Below are positions 19,066 to 27,667 of a DNA stretch of 64,000 nt, in pieces. Made by a program: the position numbers and the translations under genes. The notes beneath the pieces are model-generated. The model saw only the letters and a program-made list of their open reading frames with translations. It did not search any database and had not been told where the DNA came from. Source of the DNA: Calditrichia bacterium (GTDB taxonomy: Bacteria > Calditrichota > Calditrichia > RBG-13-44-9 > J075); contig JANQRS010000008.1 in assembly GCA_028284445.1 (NCBI GenBank), forward strand, positions 29,566 to 93,565, read 5' to 3'. Each line of letters begins with the position of its first letter. Positions within the stretch are counted from its first letter, which is position 1.

Positions 19066-19114
19066 TCACATCCCCCTACGTCCCCCTTCGAAGCGGGATT
19101 CAGGGGGATGTGAA
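19066..19114. repeat. Dispersed palindrome, family A (copy 1)
   Basis: TTCACATCCCCCT...TCCCCCTTCGAAGCGGGA...AGGGGGATGTGAA: nested inverted repeats around a TTCGAA centre, just after the glycosyltransferase operon. Other copies lie at 27190, 31372 and 35166. Confidence 0.85.
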
Positions 19115-19209
19115 TGAACAACGAACAACTGCTTTACCATTTCACCACTGAACGAATCAACTATTTCACTAATTGACTACTCAACCAGTCAACCAAGTCC
19201 CAGGTAAAC

Positions 19210-20676
19210 GTGCCCCGACAAACCATATACATTATCCTCGGACCATTAGCGTTTCTGCTGCTGCAATTCTTGCCGCTTCCGCAGGGCATGAATCATGCCT
19301 CGTTGATGGTATTTGCATGCACGGTCTGGATTGTCATTTGGTGGCTGACAGAAGCAGTGCCGATTGGGATAACCTCGCTTTTGCCCCTCGTACTTTTTCC
19401 CCTTAGCGGTGCTGCGAATATGGCGGCTGTAACCGGTGCATATTCGCGCCCGATCATTTTCCTGTTTCTGGGCGGCTTCATTTTAGCCCTGGCAATGGAG
19501 CGCTGGAATTTGCATCGTCGTATTGCCCTGGAAATTGTCGCCCGGATCGGCACAAAGATGCCGCAAATTATTCTCGGATTTGTTGTTGCCACCGGCTTCC
19601 TGTCGATGTGGATTTCCAATACCGCCACGACGGTAATGATGTTGCCAATTGGTTTATCGATCATCAGTCATTTTCGCGAGCTTGCTGAAGAAGGGGCGTT
19701 GGATAAGGCGCTGGCCGAGAAATTTGGGCGCTCTTTGCTGCTGAGCATCCCGTATTCGGCATCTATTGGCGGTATCGCCACCCTTGTTGGTACCCCCACC
19801 AACTTGATTTTTGCAGAGAGTGTCAAGGAATTTTACAATGTCGAGATCCCGTTTGACCAATGGTTCATGGTTGGCCTGCCGGTGGCAACGGTGCTGCTTG
19901 CCGCATGCTGGTGGCACTTAAGCCGTTCATTTCGCAAAACGGATACTACTATCCAGGGAGATGCCAGGCAGCAAATTCGGCGGCTGCTTAATCAGCTTGG
20001 AAATATGAAGCCGGAAGAAAAACGGGTCTTGCTGATTTTTAGCCTGGTTGCCGTTGCCTGGATTGCCCGTCGCTACCTGATCAATCCTTTTTGGCCAGCG
20101 GTCAACGATACAAATATCGCCCTTATTGGTGCATGCAGCTTGTTCGTCATCCCGGCTTCCGGTGCTGGCCAAACACGGCTGATGGATTGGAAAACAGCGC
20201 GCAAGCTACCGTGGGAAGTGTTGTTTCTCTTCGGCGGTGCTTTCGCAGTCGCAGCCGGTTTCGAAGAAAGCGGCTTGACCAATTGGATTGGTAGCCAGTT
20301 GAGCGGCCTGCAAGGCATCCCTGCCTGGTTGTTGTTACTTACCCTGATTGCCATGGTTAATTTCCTGACTGAGCTCACAATGAATATCGCTACCTGCACG
20401 CTGTTGATGCCGGTTATGGTTGCACTGTCGCCGATTATCAATATGCATCCCTATGTTTTGATGGCGGCAACTTGTGCATCGGCCTCCTGTGCATTTATGC
20501 TGCCGGTAGCAACCGCTCCGAACGCGGTGGTTTTTGGATCCGGCATGTTAAAGGTCAGCGACATGGTGCGTGCCGGCTTTCTGCTGAATGTTGTCTCGAT
20601 CGTGACGGTGTTTCTCGTCAGCTACTTCCTTTTGCCTTATGCATGGGGCCTTGGGCTACACAGCACGCTTCCATAG
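19210..20676 (+). CDS. SLC13/DASS-family sodium:dicarboxylate (or anion) symporter
   Basis: 488 residues, about eleven to twelve membrane helices. The two substrate-site motifs of the divalent anion:Na+ symporter family are visible: SNTATTVMMLPIG with VGTPTNLIFAE, and LTELTMNIATCTLLMPVM with PVATAPNAVVFGSG. The protein imports di- or tricarboxylates, sulfate or phosphate with sodium; substrate is not deducible. Start is GTG after AGGT. A 172-base gap with a palindrome separates it from the glycosyltransferase operon. Confidence 0.92.
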   Translation: MPRQTIYIILGPLAFLLLQFLPLPQGMNHASLMVFACTVWIVIWWLTEAVPIGITSLLPLVLFPLSGAANMAAVTGAYSRPIIFLFLGGFILALAMERWNLHRRIALEIVARIGTKMPQIILGFVVATGFLSMWISNTATTVMMLPIGLSIISHFRELAEEGALDKALAEKFGRSLLLSIPYSASIGGIATLVGTPTNLIFAESVKEFYNVEIPFDQWFMVGLPVATVLLAACWWHLSRSFRKTDTTIQGDARQQIRRLLNQLGNMKPEEKRVLLIFSLVAVAWIARRYLINPFWPAVNDTNIALIGACSLFVIPASGAGQTRLMDWKTARKLPWEVLFLFGGAFAVAAGFEESGLTNWIGSQLSGLQGIPAWLLLLTLIAMVNFLTELTMNIATCTLLMPVMVALSPIINMHPYVLMAATCASASCAFMLPVATAPNAVVFGSGMLKVSDMVRAGFLLNVVSIVTVFLVSYFLLPYAWGLGLHSTLP

Positions 20677-20830
20677 GCTCACTACGTTCGCGTAAGGGCC
20701 TTCGGCCCGTTAGGCTCGCAAGCTCGCCGTCATCAGTTTTTTGCGGGAGCGCAGCGACCTGACGATGCGAAGCCTCTGACGCTGGCGTAGCCAGCTGACA
20801 GCGCAAAGCGCCTCTCGTGAGCAACCTTAC
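20677..20830. repeat. Palindrome-rich intergenic segment
   Basis: A G/C-rich run of short inverted repeats directly after the transporter stop: GGGCCTTCGGCCC, CGCTGGCGTAGCCAGC, GGCTCGCAAGCTCGCC and GCGCAAAGCGC. No ORF of note. It may act as a terminator or be a degenerate repeat cluster. Confidence 0.45.
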
Positions 20831-20900
20831 ATTTTTTGATATGAACTTTCGATAGAATACATTGTTCAAGAAATCAAAATCGAGAGTGGAAGTCGGATAA

Positions 20901-21683
20901 ATGCAAAGCAGGCAGTCACATAGAGCGCTGGTTCTCTTTACCAGCCATCCGGGAAAAGAGGTGCAGCGCAAGAACGTCGCCGGTAATTTGTCTGATGCCA
21001 TGCGTCTTTACCGCACTTTCCTGCAACATATTCTCACCAATGTTTACCATGCCCAGCAGACCTGTGATTTTGATGTGATCATCGCTTCCGATGCCCATGA
21101 CTATACCAACCTCATCGATGTGCATCAGGGACTTGCGCAAAATGGCGGCTTCCGCTTCCTTGTACATAAGGGACGCTACTTTGGTGAAAAGTTTCATTCC
21201 GTTCTGGACCGGGTTTTTGAAGGTGGCTATCAGGAAGCGATTGTCATTGGGAATGATTGTCTCGATTTGAGTGCATCGGGGCTGAAAACTGCCTTTCAAG
21301 AACTTGAAAAACGCGAACTGGTCATCGGGCCATCGGTAGATGGGGGCTTTTACCTACTTGGCTTGAAAGCCAATGCCAGTGGGATTCTTGATGGTGTTCC
21401 ATGGTGCTGTAACACCGTCTTCGAGACGATATGCAGCAACGCTACTGCTCGTCAGTATCGGATTGGCCTCCTCACGCTGCTGGGCGATATCGATTCTTAC
21501 AATGATTTTCGACTTTGGTTGCAGAAAAATATCCGTTCCGGTCGCCAATTGCCTTGGCTGCTGGTCGGCTTCTTAAAAGAACAAATTATACCACATACAT
21601 TTTATCCCCCAATAAGTCTCGGCGTAGAAAGTGCCAGGGAAGTCTGGCAACTGCCTCCGCCTGCTCGTTGTTTTGCATCCTGA
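20901..21683 (+). CDS. TIGR04282/DUF2064-family transferase
   Basis: 260 residues. IGNDCLDLSASGLKTAF, VIGPSVDGGFYLLGL and GVPWCCNTVFET match the DUF2064 fold (nucleotidyl/glycosyl-transferase A-like) called rSAM/selenodomain-associated transferase 1; some members sit in arsenosugar clusters. The aspartates of the ND and DGG motifs are kept. The product is not predictable. A terminator-like structure separates it from the radical SAM gene, the kind of partner its family name implies. No arsenite methyltransferase is visible, so an arsenosugar role is not supported here. Confidence 0.82.
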   Translation: MQSRQSHRALVLFTSHPGKEVQRKNVAGNLSDAMRLYRTFLQHILTNVYHAQQTCDFDVIIASDAHDYTNLIDVHQGLAQNGGFRFLVHKGRYFGEKFHSVLDRVFEGGYQEAIVIGNDCLDLSASGLKTAFQELEKRELVIGPSVDGGFYLLGLKANASGILDGVPWCCNTVFETICSNATARQYRIGLLTLLGDIDSYNDFRLWLQKNIRSGRQLPWLLVGFLKEQIIPHTFYPPISLGVESAREVWQLPPPARCFAS

Positions 21684-21700
21684 AAACATCATTGCTGATG

Positions 21701-21820
21701 AAAAAGCCTGTATCCGGTATTGCCCTTGCGCGTCAAAGGAGGGCAAAGTTTGCTGAATGGGCTTTTTTTCGCAGCTTTGTTATAGGGATGCCATCCCGGC
21801 TAACGGGATATGCAGTCCCC
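21701..21820 (+). promoter_or_regulatory. Leader with terminator-like and alternative hairpins before the radical SAM gene
   Basis: AAAAAGCC (21701-21708) pairs with GGCTTTTT (21760-21767) and encloses TTGCCCT/AGGGCAA, giving a terminator-like stem with a T7 tail. Next, GGGAT, ATCCC and GGGAT (about 21785-21808) allow two mutually exclusive pairings. It could simply terminate the upstream gene or act as an attenuator; no known riboswitch was recognised. Confidence 0.4.
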
Positions 21821-21846
21821 GACTAAACAAAAACAACGAGATAACT

Positions 21847-22767
21847 ATGCAAACAACACCATTGGATATCGCAGCACCGGTAACTGAATATCCGGAGCTG
21901 CACCTGGATGCGCTCGATAACCTCTGGTTTCAGGTGAGTGGAACCCTTTGCAATATCGCCTGCGACCACTGCTTTATCAGCTGCAGTCCACGAAATCATT
22001 CTTTTGAGTTCATGACCCTGGATCAGGTTGAAGCATACCTGCAGGAATCGGTCGATCTTGGCGTCAAAGAATATTATTTCACCGGTGGCGAACCCTTCAT
22101 GAATCGCCAGATCCTCGAGATCCTGGAACGCACCCTGGAATTCGGTCCGGCAACCGTGCTTACGAACGGCATGTTGGTCAAGGAAAAAACCGCAAAGCGC
22201 CTCGAGGAAATTGAGGCAGCCTCTCCGTATTCACTGGAGATCCGCGTCAGTATGGATGGCTATACTGAGGAAATGAATGACGCTATTCGCGGTAAGGGCG
22301 TTTTCAAAAAGGCCATGGCTGGAACGAAGCTGCTCTACGAACATGGTTTCCTGCCAATTATTACGGTGACAAAGACCTGGGAAGATCATAAAGATGAGGA
22401 AGTAATGAACGGATTTACCCGGGTATTAAAAGAACATGGTTATGGGCGTCCGCGCCTGAAAATCCTGCCCTCACTAAAGCTCGGTAAAGAAATTGCCAGA
22501 ACCCGTGGCTATCACAAATACGAAATGGTCACCCATGAAATGCTGGCAGAGTTTGATTATAGCCAGTTTATCTGTTCAAATAGCCGCGTCGCCACCAATC
22601 GCGGTGTGGTTGTTTGCCCGATTTTGCTGGAGGCGGAAAGCGCCTACATGGGTGAAACCCTGAAGGAAGCCACCAAAAGCTATGAGCTGCAGGAGCAAGC
22701 CTGCTATACATGCTATCTCTACGGATCGATTTGTTCGAATTTTTCTTCCGGAGGGACTGATGCCTGA
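21847..22767 (+). CDS. Radical SAM protein with extra C-terminal cysteines
   Basis: 306 residues from this ATG. C-x3-C-x2-C (C35, C39, C42 in LCNIACDHCF) binds the radical-generating 4Fe-4S cluster, and YYFTGGEP is the SAM-binding GGEP motif. The C-terminus has several cysteines (CP in VVVCPI, then CYTCYLYGSIC), like a SPASM-type auxiliary cluster. An in-frame ATG at 21757 exists but lies inside the hairpin leader and adds 30 unlike residues, so 21847 is preferred. It overlaps the next gene by 8 bases. Substrate is unknown. Confidence 0.88.
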   Translation: MQTTPLDIAAPVTEYPELHLDALDNLWFQVSGTLCNIACDHCFISCSPRNHSFEFMTLDQVEAYLQESVDLGVKEYYFTGGEPFMNRQILEILERTLEFGPATVLTNGMLVKEKTAKRLEEIEAASPYSLEIRVSMDGYTEEMNDAIRGKGVFKKAMAGTKLLYEHGFLPIITVTKTWEDHKDEEVMNGFTRVLKEHGYGRPRLKILPSLKLGKEIARTRGYHKYEMVTHEMLAEFDYSQFICSNSRVATNRGVVVCPILLEAESAYMGETLKEATKSYELQEQACYTCYLYGSICSNFSSGGTDA

Positions 22768-23542
22768 TCGTGTTGCCTTAATTGGCGGGGTTTACAGCAA
22801 CTACCTGGCGCTGCAGGCTGCGATTGATGATGCCCAGCGCCGCGGCGTCGACGCTATTTATTGTCTCGGCGACCTTGGCGCCTTCGGTCCGCATCCGGAT
22901 CGGGTGTTTCCTATTCTGCAGGAAAATAATGTGCAGGTGGTGCAGGGGAATTACGATAATTCAATTGGTAATGATCTTCAGGATTGTCAATGCGGTTACA
23001 CCGATCCCCGCGACAACTATTTTGCAAAACTCAGCTACGATTATACCTATGCAAATACGCACGCGGACAATAAGCGCTGGATGAGGGATCTACCGTCCGA
23101 AATTCGTTTTGAGCTCGGTGGATATCGCGTGTTGCTTTGTCACGGATCTCCCCGCAAGATGAATGAATTCCTCTGGCAATCAACCACGCCGCTGCATTTC
23201 CTGGACAAACTTGCTCGCGATCATGAGGCCGATATCATTTGCGCCACACATACCGGCATTCACTGGCAAAAATCGCTACCGAACGATAAATACTTTGCAA
23301 ATGTTGGGGTTATCGGGCGTCCGGAGAATGATGGCCAAACGCATGTTGGGTATATGATCCTGGAAGTGAATGGGAAGCCGTCGTTTGAATATGTGCCGCT
23401 GGAATATGATTATCAGCGTCTGGCAAAAGAGATGCGCGAAGAGAAGCTGCCGGAAGAATTTGTTGAGACGATTCTAACTGGCTGGTGGACGACGTGCCTG
23501 GAGATTTTGCCTGCGAAAGAGCGGAAGTGCGGACAGTACTAA
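22760..23542 (+). CDS. YfcE/MJ0936-like metallophosphoesterase with altered metal-site motif
   Basis: 260 residues. GDLGAFGPHP, GNYDNS, CHGSP and ATHTGIHW follow the calcineurin-like phosphoesterase order. The first motif, normally D-x-H-G-N, is GGVYSN, so the Asp and His that bind one metal are missing; the GNHD His is also Tyr. It may be catalytically weak, use one metal, or serve as a partner of the radical SAM enzyme. GGAGGG lies 5 bases before the ATG, and the start overlaps the radical SAM stop, implying coupling. Confidence 0.85.
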   Translation: MPDRVALIGGVYSNYLALQAAIDDAQRRGVDAIYCLGDLGAFGPHPDRVFPILQENNVQVVQGNYDNSIGNDLQDCQCGYTDPRDNYFAKLSYDYTYANTHADNKRWMRDLPSEIRFELGGYRVLLCHGSPRKMNEFLWQSTTPLHFLDKLARDHEADIICATHTGIHWQKSLPNDKYFANVGVIGRPENDGQTHVGYMILEVNGKPSFEYVPLEYDYQRLAKEMREEKLPEEFVETILTGWWTTCLEILPAKERKCGQY

Positions 23543-23926
23543 AAAATAATCCTGGTGCCTAGTTGAACACTAAGCACCAGGATCGATCAGAAGGTCAGAA
23601 GAGCAGCGTTGCCTCGCTACTGTCCCGAGATATTACAAATCTGTTGCCAAAAAATTACATCTTGAGCTAATTTCAGGTAAAACAATTGTTTGCTTTTATA
23701 CACTGGGTTTTATGAAGGTCGTTTCTCTGGTGGAACTTTTTGGAATTCTCTATTCATTTCAGGGGTTTAAAGTATTGAAAAGCTGTAGTTTATGATTTGT
23801 GCGGGCTGTTCAGCCCCCATACATTTTGTTCCACCCCTTTGCGTTCCTCAACTCTCTATTCAACTGGCATTCCTATTCCGCATTCGATATATTGTGGGCT
23901 GAAAACTCAATCCTGGCAGGTATTCT
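23543..23926. other. Intergenic region with a long hairpin
   Basis: ATCCTGGTGC (23549-23558) pairs perfectly with GCACCAGGAT (23574-23583), with an inner TAGT/ACTA. The T-rich flank is on the left (as A on the plus strand), so it would terminate leftward rather than rightward transcription. The rest is A/T-rich with no supported gene. Confidence 0.5.
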
Positions 23927-24823
23927 ATGGTTCATGTGATCGATTTGAAGTTCAAGGGCTATGAAAAGGCGATTGCCGCATTTTTGATTCCGACCGATGC
24001 AGGTCTGGTGCTAATTGAAACCGGTCCCTATTCAACATTTCCAAATTTAACGGCTGGTATCGAGGCTGCCGGATATTCAGCTGACGATGTTAAGCATGTG
24101 CTATTGACGCATATTCATCTTGATCATGCCGGTGCTGCCTGGGCGTTCGCTGAGCGGAATGCTACAATCCACGTGCATCCCTTCGGGGCCCGACACATGG
24201 CTGATCCATCGCGTCTGATGGACTCGGCGCGACGTATTTACAAAGACGAGATGGATAGCTTATGGGGGGACATGCGTGCCATCCCTGAAAACCGTTTGCG
24301 AACCGCTGAAGACGGCTACAGTCTAAGCGTGGGCGGAAAGAACTTTACGGCGCTATACACGCCCGGTCATGCAGTGCATCATAATGCCTGGAAGGTGGAT
24401 GACGTCATTTTCACTGGTGACGTCGCAGGTGTGAAAATCGCGAATGGAATGATCGTACCACCGTGTCCACCGCCGGATATCAACATCGAAGACTGGGAAG
24501 CTTCTATTGATCTGCTGCGTAACCAAAATGCCAGCCGTTTCTTTCTGACCCATTTTGGTGAAGTAACCGATGTTGATGTCCACCTTGATACCTTGAAATC
24601 AATTCTCTGGGATTGGGCCAATTGGATGAAACCGCATTGGGAATCCGGTGCTGACCCGAAAGAACTCACTCCGAAATTCCAGGATTATACCAAACAGCAA
24701 CTCATCGACTTCGGTGTTGCAGCGGAAGATCTCGCTCGCTACGAAGCCGCCAATCCTTCCTGGATGAGCGTCGCTGGTTTACTGCGTTACTGGCGGAAAA
24801 AAGCTGAGAGGCTTGATGCTTGA
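23927..24823 (+). CDS. MBL-fold metallo-hydrolase
   Basis: 298 residues. The metallo-beta-lactamase motifs are complete: THIHLDHAGAA, HV-H...PGHAVHHNAW, and VIFTGDVAG, with a late FLTHFGE histidine. It resembles glyoxalase II-like hydrolases (SoxH/ComEC-type soluble subgroup), so it is a cytoplasmic zinc or iron hydrolase of unknown thioester, lactone or phosphodiester substrate. GGCAGGT precedes the ATG. It stands alone, with a family B palindrome downstream. Confidence 0.9.
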   Translation: MVHVIDLKFKGYEKAIAAFLIPTDAGLVLIETGPYSTFPNLTAGIEAAGYSADDVKHVLLTHIHLDHAGAAWAFAERNATIHVHPFGARHMADPSRLMDSARRIYKDEMDSLWGDMRAIPENRLRTAEDGYSLSVGGKNFTALYTPGHAVHHNAWKVDDVIFTGDVAGVKIANGMIVPPCPPPDINIEDWEASIDLLRNQNASRFFLTHFGEVTDVDVHLDTLKSILWDWANWMKPHWESGADPKELTPKFQDYTKQQLIDFGVAAEDLARYEAANPSWMSVAGLLRYWRKKAERLDA

Positions 24824-25211
24824 TACTGGATACTTGATGCTGGGGGCTGAGTATTAGACATACAATGTGAAGCGGCCAATTAGCGATAATAATTGGTCGA
24901 ATGGTTGAAGTGTTAAGGCGTTAAAACGTTGAGGCGGAACGCTCCTGTCCGGACCGGAGTTTCCCCCCTCTATCTCCCCCCGGGGAGATAGAGGGGGGAA
25001 ATGTGCGAGTCCCTAATCTCCAACCTCAAGTACCGCGTACCTAGCATCAAGTTTCGGGACACTTCAAAAAACCTGCCTTTCATGGTAATATGATACATGC
25101 AAAAAGACAAAATGGCTGCGGCCCTTTGATATCCACGTTACAAACCATATGTTTATACAATCACGAATGCAATCGCATAATGCGTTATGGAAATAATATA
25201 AAGGAGCAACA
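24824..25211. other. Intergenic region with phased GTTAA repeats and a palindrome
   Basis: Apart from the palindrome at 24960-25001 there is a short 9-base periodic tract (GTTAAGGCGTTAAAACGTTGAGG, split at about 24915) like that at 12532-12557. AAGGAG before 25212 is the ribosome site of the hflK-like gene. No gene is seen. Confidence 0.4.
24960..25001. repeat. Dispersed palindrome, family B (copy 1)
   Basis: TTTCCCCCCTCTATCTCCCC and its exact complement flank a CC centre. It is one of three copies with the same C6/G6 outer blocks but different, still complementary, inner arms (others at 46069 and 52898). Confidence 0.9.
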
Positions 25212-26192
25212 ATGAACGGAAAAAAACCGCCGTTTGATTTAAATGATTTTCGGCCGCCGAACTCGCCGGAGCGGGTCGTTCGAATGGTCGTTATTGGCCT
25301 GCTGGCTGTGGGATTTTTATTTTCCAGCTGGTTCACGATAGAGCCGGAAGAAGTTGGTATTGTTCTACGATTCGGCGAATATAGCCGCACCGCAAATCCC
25401 GGTTTGAATTTCAAGATTCCCTTTGGTATCGAATCCGTTCAGAAAGTGCCGGTCGAGCGCCAGGAAAAGCAGGAGTTTGGTTTCAGAACCGTTGAAGCAG
25501 GTACGCGCACCGTTTACTCGAATCGCAATTTTGATGATGAATCCCTGATGCTGACCGGTGACCTGAATGCCGCAGATGTGACCTGGATTGTGCAGTATCG
25601 AATTTCAGATGCCTATAAGTTTTTATTCAAGGTACGTAATGTTGAACAAACCTTCCGCGATATGAACGAAGCCATTGTTCGTGAAGTAGTTGGTGATCGT
25701 TCGATTGACGAAGTGCTCAACGTGCGTGGTGAAATTGAAACCACTGTTCAGCAGCGCCTGCAGGATCTATGTAATCAATATGAGATGGGCATCAAGATTG
25801 AGCAGATTCAACTGCAGGACGTGACTCCGCCGGAGCCGGTGAAGGCCGCATTTAATGAGGTGAATGAGGCTGAGCAGGAGAAAGAAAGCCTGATTAACCA
25901 GGCGAAAGCGGAATACAACAAAGTGATTCCCCGCGCCAGTGGTGAGGCTGCCCGCACAATTGAAGAGGCTCGAGGCTACGCCCAGGAACGTGTCAACAAT
26001 GCTGAAGGGGACGCCGCTCGTTTTAACGCGCTTTTCCGCGAATATTCCAAAGCGAAAGAAGTGACTCGCCAACGCATCTACCTGGAAACCATGGACACGG
26101 TGTTGAAGCGGGTTGGTAAAAAATTGATTACGGATGAGAATGGCGCCAATGTCCTGCCGCTGTTGAATATCGATAAGGATGGAGGCAAATAA
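25212..26192 (+). CDS. hflK: HflK-like SPFH membrane protein
   Basis: 326 residues. One N-terminal membrane helix (about 21-42) is followed by an SPFH/band-7 domain (EEVGIVLRFGEYSRTANPGLNFKIPFGIE) and a long coiled coil rich in Glu/Ala/Lys. It forms a membrane complex with HflC that modulates FtsH protease in well-studied bacteria. The long Gly/Pro-rich N-terminus of enterobacterial HflK is reduced to PPFDLNDFRPP. AAGGAG precedes the ATG, and the stop overlaps the hflC start by 1 base (TAATG). Confidence 0.9.
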   Translation: MNGKKPPFDLNDFRPPNSPERVVRMVVIGLLAVGFLFSSWFTIEPEEVGIVLRFGEYSRTANPGLNFKIPFGIESVQKVPVERQEKQEFGFRTVEAGTRTVYSNRNFDDESLMLTGDLNAADVTWIVQYRISDAYKFLFKVRNVEQTFRDMNEAIVREVVGDRSIDEVLNVRGEIETTVQQRLQDLCNQYEMGIKIEQIQLQDVTPPEPVKAAFNEVNEAEQEKESLINQAKAEYNKVIPRASGEAARTIEEARGYAQERVNNAEGDAARFNALFREYSKAKEVTRQRIYLETMDTVLKRVGKKLITDENGANVLPLLNIDKDGGK

Positions 26193-27148
26193 TGAAGAAT
26201 ACAACCTTGATATTTTTCGCCCTGATAGTATTGGCCGGGTTTATTGTCATATCCAACTCAGCCTACGTCATTAATGAAACCCAGCAGGTGATCCTGACGC
26301 AGTTTGGTAAGCCCGATCCCAATCCGATCACCGAGCCGGGACTTCACTTTAAAGTGCCTTTTTTACAGAAGGCAAATTATTTCGACAAGCGCTTCCTGGA
26401 ATGGGATGGCGATCGCAATCAAGTGCCAACCAAGGACAAACGTTTTATCTGGATAGACACCTATGCCCGCTGGCGCGTACAAGATCCGCTGCTATTCTTT
26501 CAGCGCGTAACCAATGAGTCTCAAGCTCAGACGCGCCTGGATGACATTCTCGACAGTGAAACTCGCAATGCCATTACCCGCCATAATCTGATCGAATTGA
26601 TTCGGTCCACGAATCGTCAGGTGTCCGATGAGGTTGATCTTGGCGAAGGCGCTGACTTGATTGCTGATCTTGCTACGGTCGAAATTGGCCGCGCGAAGAT
26701 TTGCGAAGAGATCATCAATGCTGCCAAGCCGAAATGTAGCGAACTGGGCATTGAACTGCTCGACTTACGCTTCAAGCGCATCAAGTTTGTAGATGACGTA
26801 CAGCAGAAGATCTATGAGCGGATGATCACTGAGCGTAAGCGAATTGCAGAAAAGTTTCGCTCTGAGGGACAAGGTGAGGCATCGAAAATCTTTGGTGATA
26901 AGGAACGTGATCTGAAGAAGATCCAGTCGGAAGCATATAAGACTGCGGAAGAAATTCGTGGTGACGCGGATGCAAAAGCAACGGCTATCTATGCTGCTGC
27001 CTACAATCGCAACGCTGAATCGCGCGAATTCTATCGCTTCCTGAAAACAATGGAAACCTACGAATCAACCCTGAGCAAAGACGATGTGCTGATTCTTTCC
27101 ACAAAGAGTGATTTTTTCAAGTTCTTTGATAATCGCCTTGGGCGTTAG
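26192..27148 (+). CDS. hflC: HflC-like SPFH membrane protein
   Basis: 318 residues. N-terminal membrane helix (about 5-25), then an SPFH domain (QQVILTQFGKPDPNPITEPGLHFKVPF), followed by a helical region (RIAEKFRSEGQGEASKI) typical of HflC. It is coupled to hflK. The C-terminal FYRFLKTMETYES and LSTKSDFFKFF are conserved HflC features. The pair regulates membrane proteolysis through FtsH; FtsH itself is not in the window. Confidence 0.93.
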   Translation: MKNTTLIFFALIVLAGFIVISNSAYVINETQQVILTQFGKPDPNPITEPGLHFKVPFLQKANYFDKRFLEWDGDRNQVPTKDKRFIWIDTYARWRVQDPLLFFQRVTNESQAQTRLDDILDSETRNAITRHNLIELIRSTNRQVSDEVDLGEGADLIADLATVEIGRAKICEEIINAAKPKCSELGIELLDLRFKRIKFVDDVQQKIYERMITERKRIAEKFRSEGQGEASKIFGDKERDLKKIQSEAYKTAEEIRGDADAKATAIYAAAYNRNAESREFYRFLKTMETYESTLSKDDVLILSTKSDFFKFFDNRLGR

Positions 27149-27162
27149 TATCACTTTTTTCT

Positions 27163-27187
27163 CGCTACGCGGCTCTGTCGCGTAGCG
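27163..27187. terminator. Hairpin after hflC
   Basis: CGCTACGCG and CGCGTAGCG form a perfect 9-bp stem with a 7-base loop, 15 bases after the hflC stop. A T6 run precedes the stem and none follows it, so it may protect the 3' end or work together with the adjoining palindrome rather than be a classic rightward terminator. Confidence 0.5.
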
Positions 27188-27189
27188 TA

Positions 27190-27245
27190 AACGCCACATC
27201 CCCCTGTATCCCCTTCGAAGGGGGAAGCAGGGGGATGTGGCGTTA
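27190..27245. repeat. Dispersed palindrome, family A (copy 2)
   Basis: AACGCCACATCCCCCTG...TTCGAA...CAGGGGGATGTGGCGTT: the longest family A arms in the window, lying between the convergent hflC and ridA-like genes. Confidence 0.88.
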
Positions 27246-27258
27246 AGACCTCTCTCTA

Positions 27259-27654
27259 TTATTCTGCGCAGGCGATGGCTTCAACTTCGATTAACCAGTC
27301 CGGGGATACCAGGCCTGACACATATAGCGTTGTTATCGCCGGACGAACATCGTTCAGCAACTCCTGGCGAATCTCAACCAGTGACTGCATGTCTTGTCGC
27401 CTGATTAAGTAGAATGTCATTTTTACAATATCGCTTAATGCCATATCCGCTTCGCGAAGAACCGCCTCAACATTGCGCAGTGCTTGTCTGCACTGCCCCC
27501 GGAAGTCTCCGGGTAAATGACCATCGGGCGCTTCGCCTATTTGCCCCGATATGTATAAGGTTCTTGTCCCGGGAGGGGTAGCAACTCCGTGAGCAAATAT
27601 GCCTCGGTAAGGTTCTCTTACAGGAATATGGTCATGACGGATCGATATAGTCAT
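27259..27654 (-). CDS. RidA/YjgF-family protein
   Basis: 131 residues from the preferred start. GVATPPGTRTLYISGQIG, a central LRNVEAVLREADM, and the C-terminal RPAITTLYVSGLVSPDWLIEVEAIA match the RidA fold, including the Arg that binds carboxylates of enamine/imine intermediates in active members. The first in-frame ATG (27693) would overlap the LysR gene. GGAGGT sits 5 bases before the ATG at 27654, so that start is chosen. It lies 13 bases after the LysR gene, in the same operon. It probably deaminates reactive imines or is a close relative. Confidence 0.9.
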   Translation of the reverse strand: MTISIRHDHIPVREPYRGIFAHGVATPPGTRTLYISGQIGEAPDGHLPGDFRGQCRQALRNVEAVLREADMALSDIVKMTFYLIRRQDMQSLVEIRQELLNDVRPAITTLYVSGLVSPDWLIEVEAIACAE

Positions 27655-27667
27655 TTGTACCTCCAGG

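Noticed and set aside
20901..23542. Arsenosugar biosynthesis cluster
   Set aside because: Only the TIGR04282-type transferase fits; no ArsM-like methyltransferase is adjacent and the radical SAM N-terminus is unlike ArsS.
23549..23583. Terminator for the metallophosphoesterase gene
   Set aside because: The stem is good but is followed by GATCGATCAG rather than T; the T-rich side serves the opposite strand, where no gene ends.
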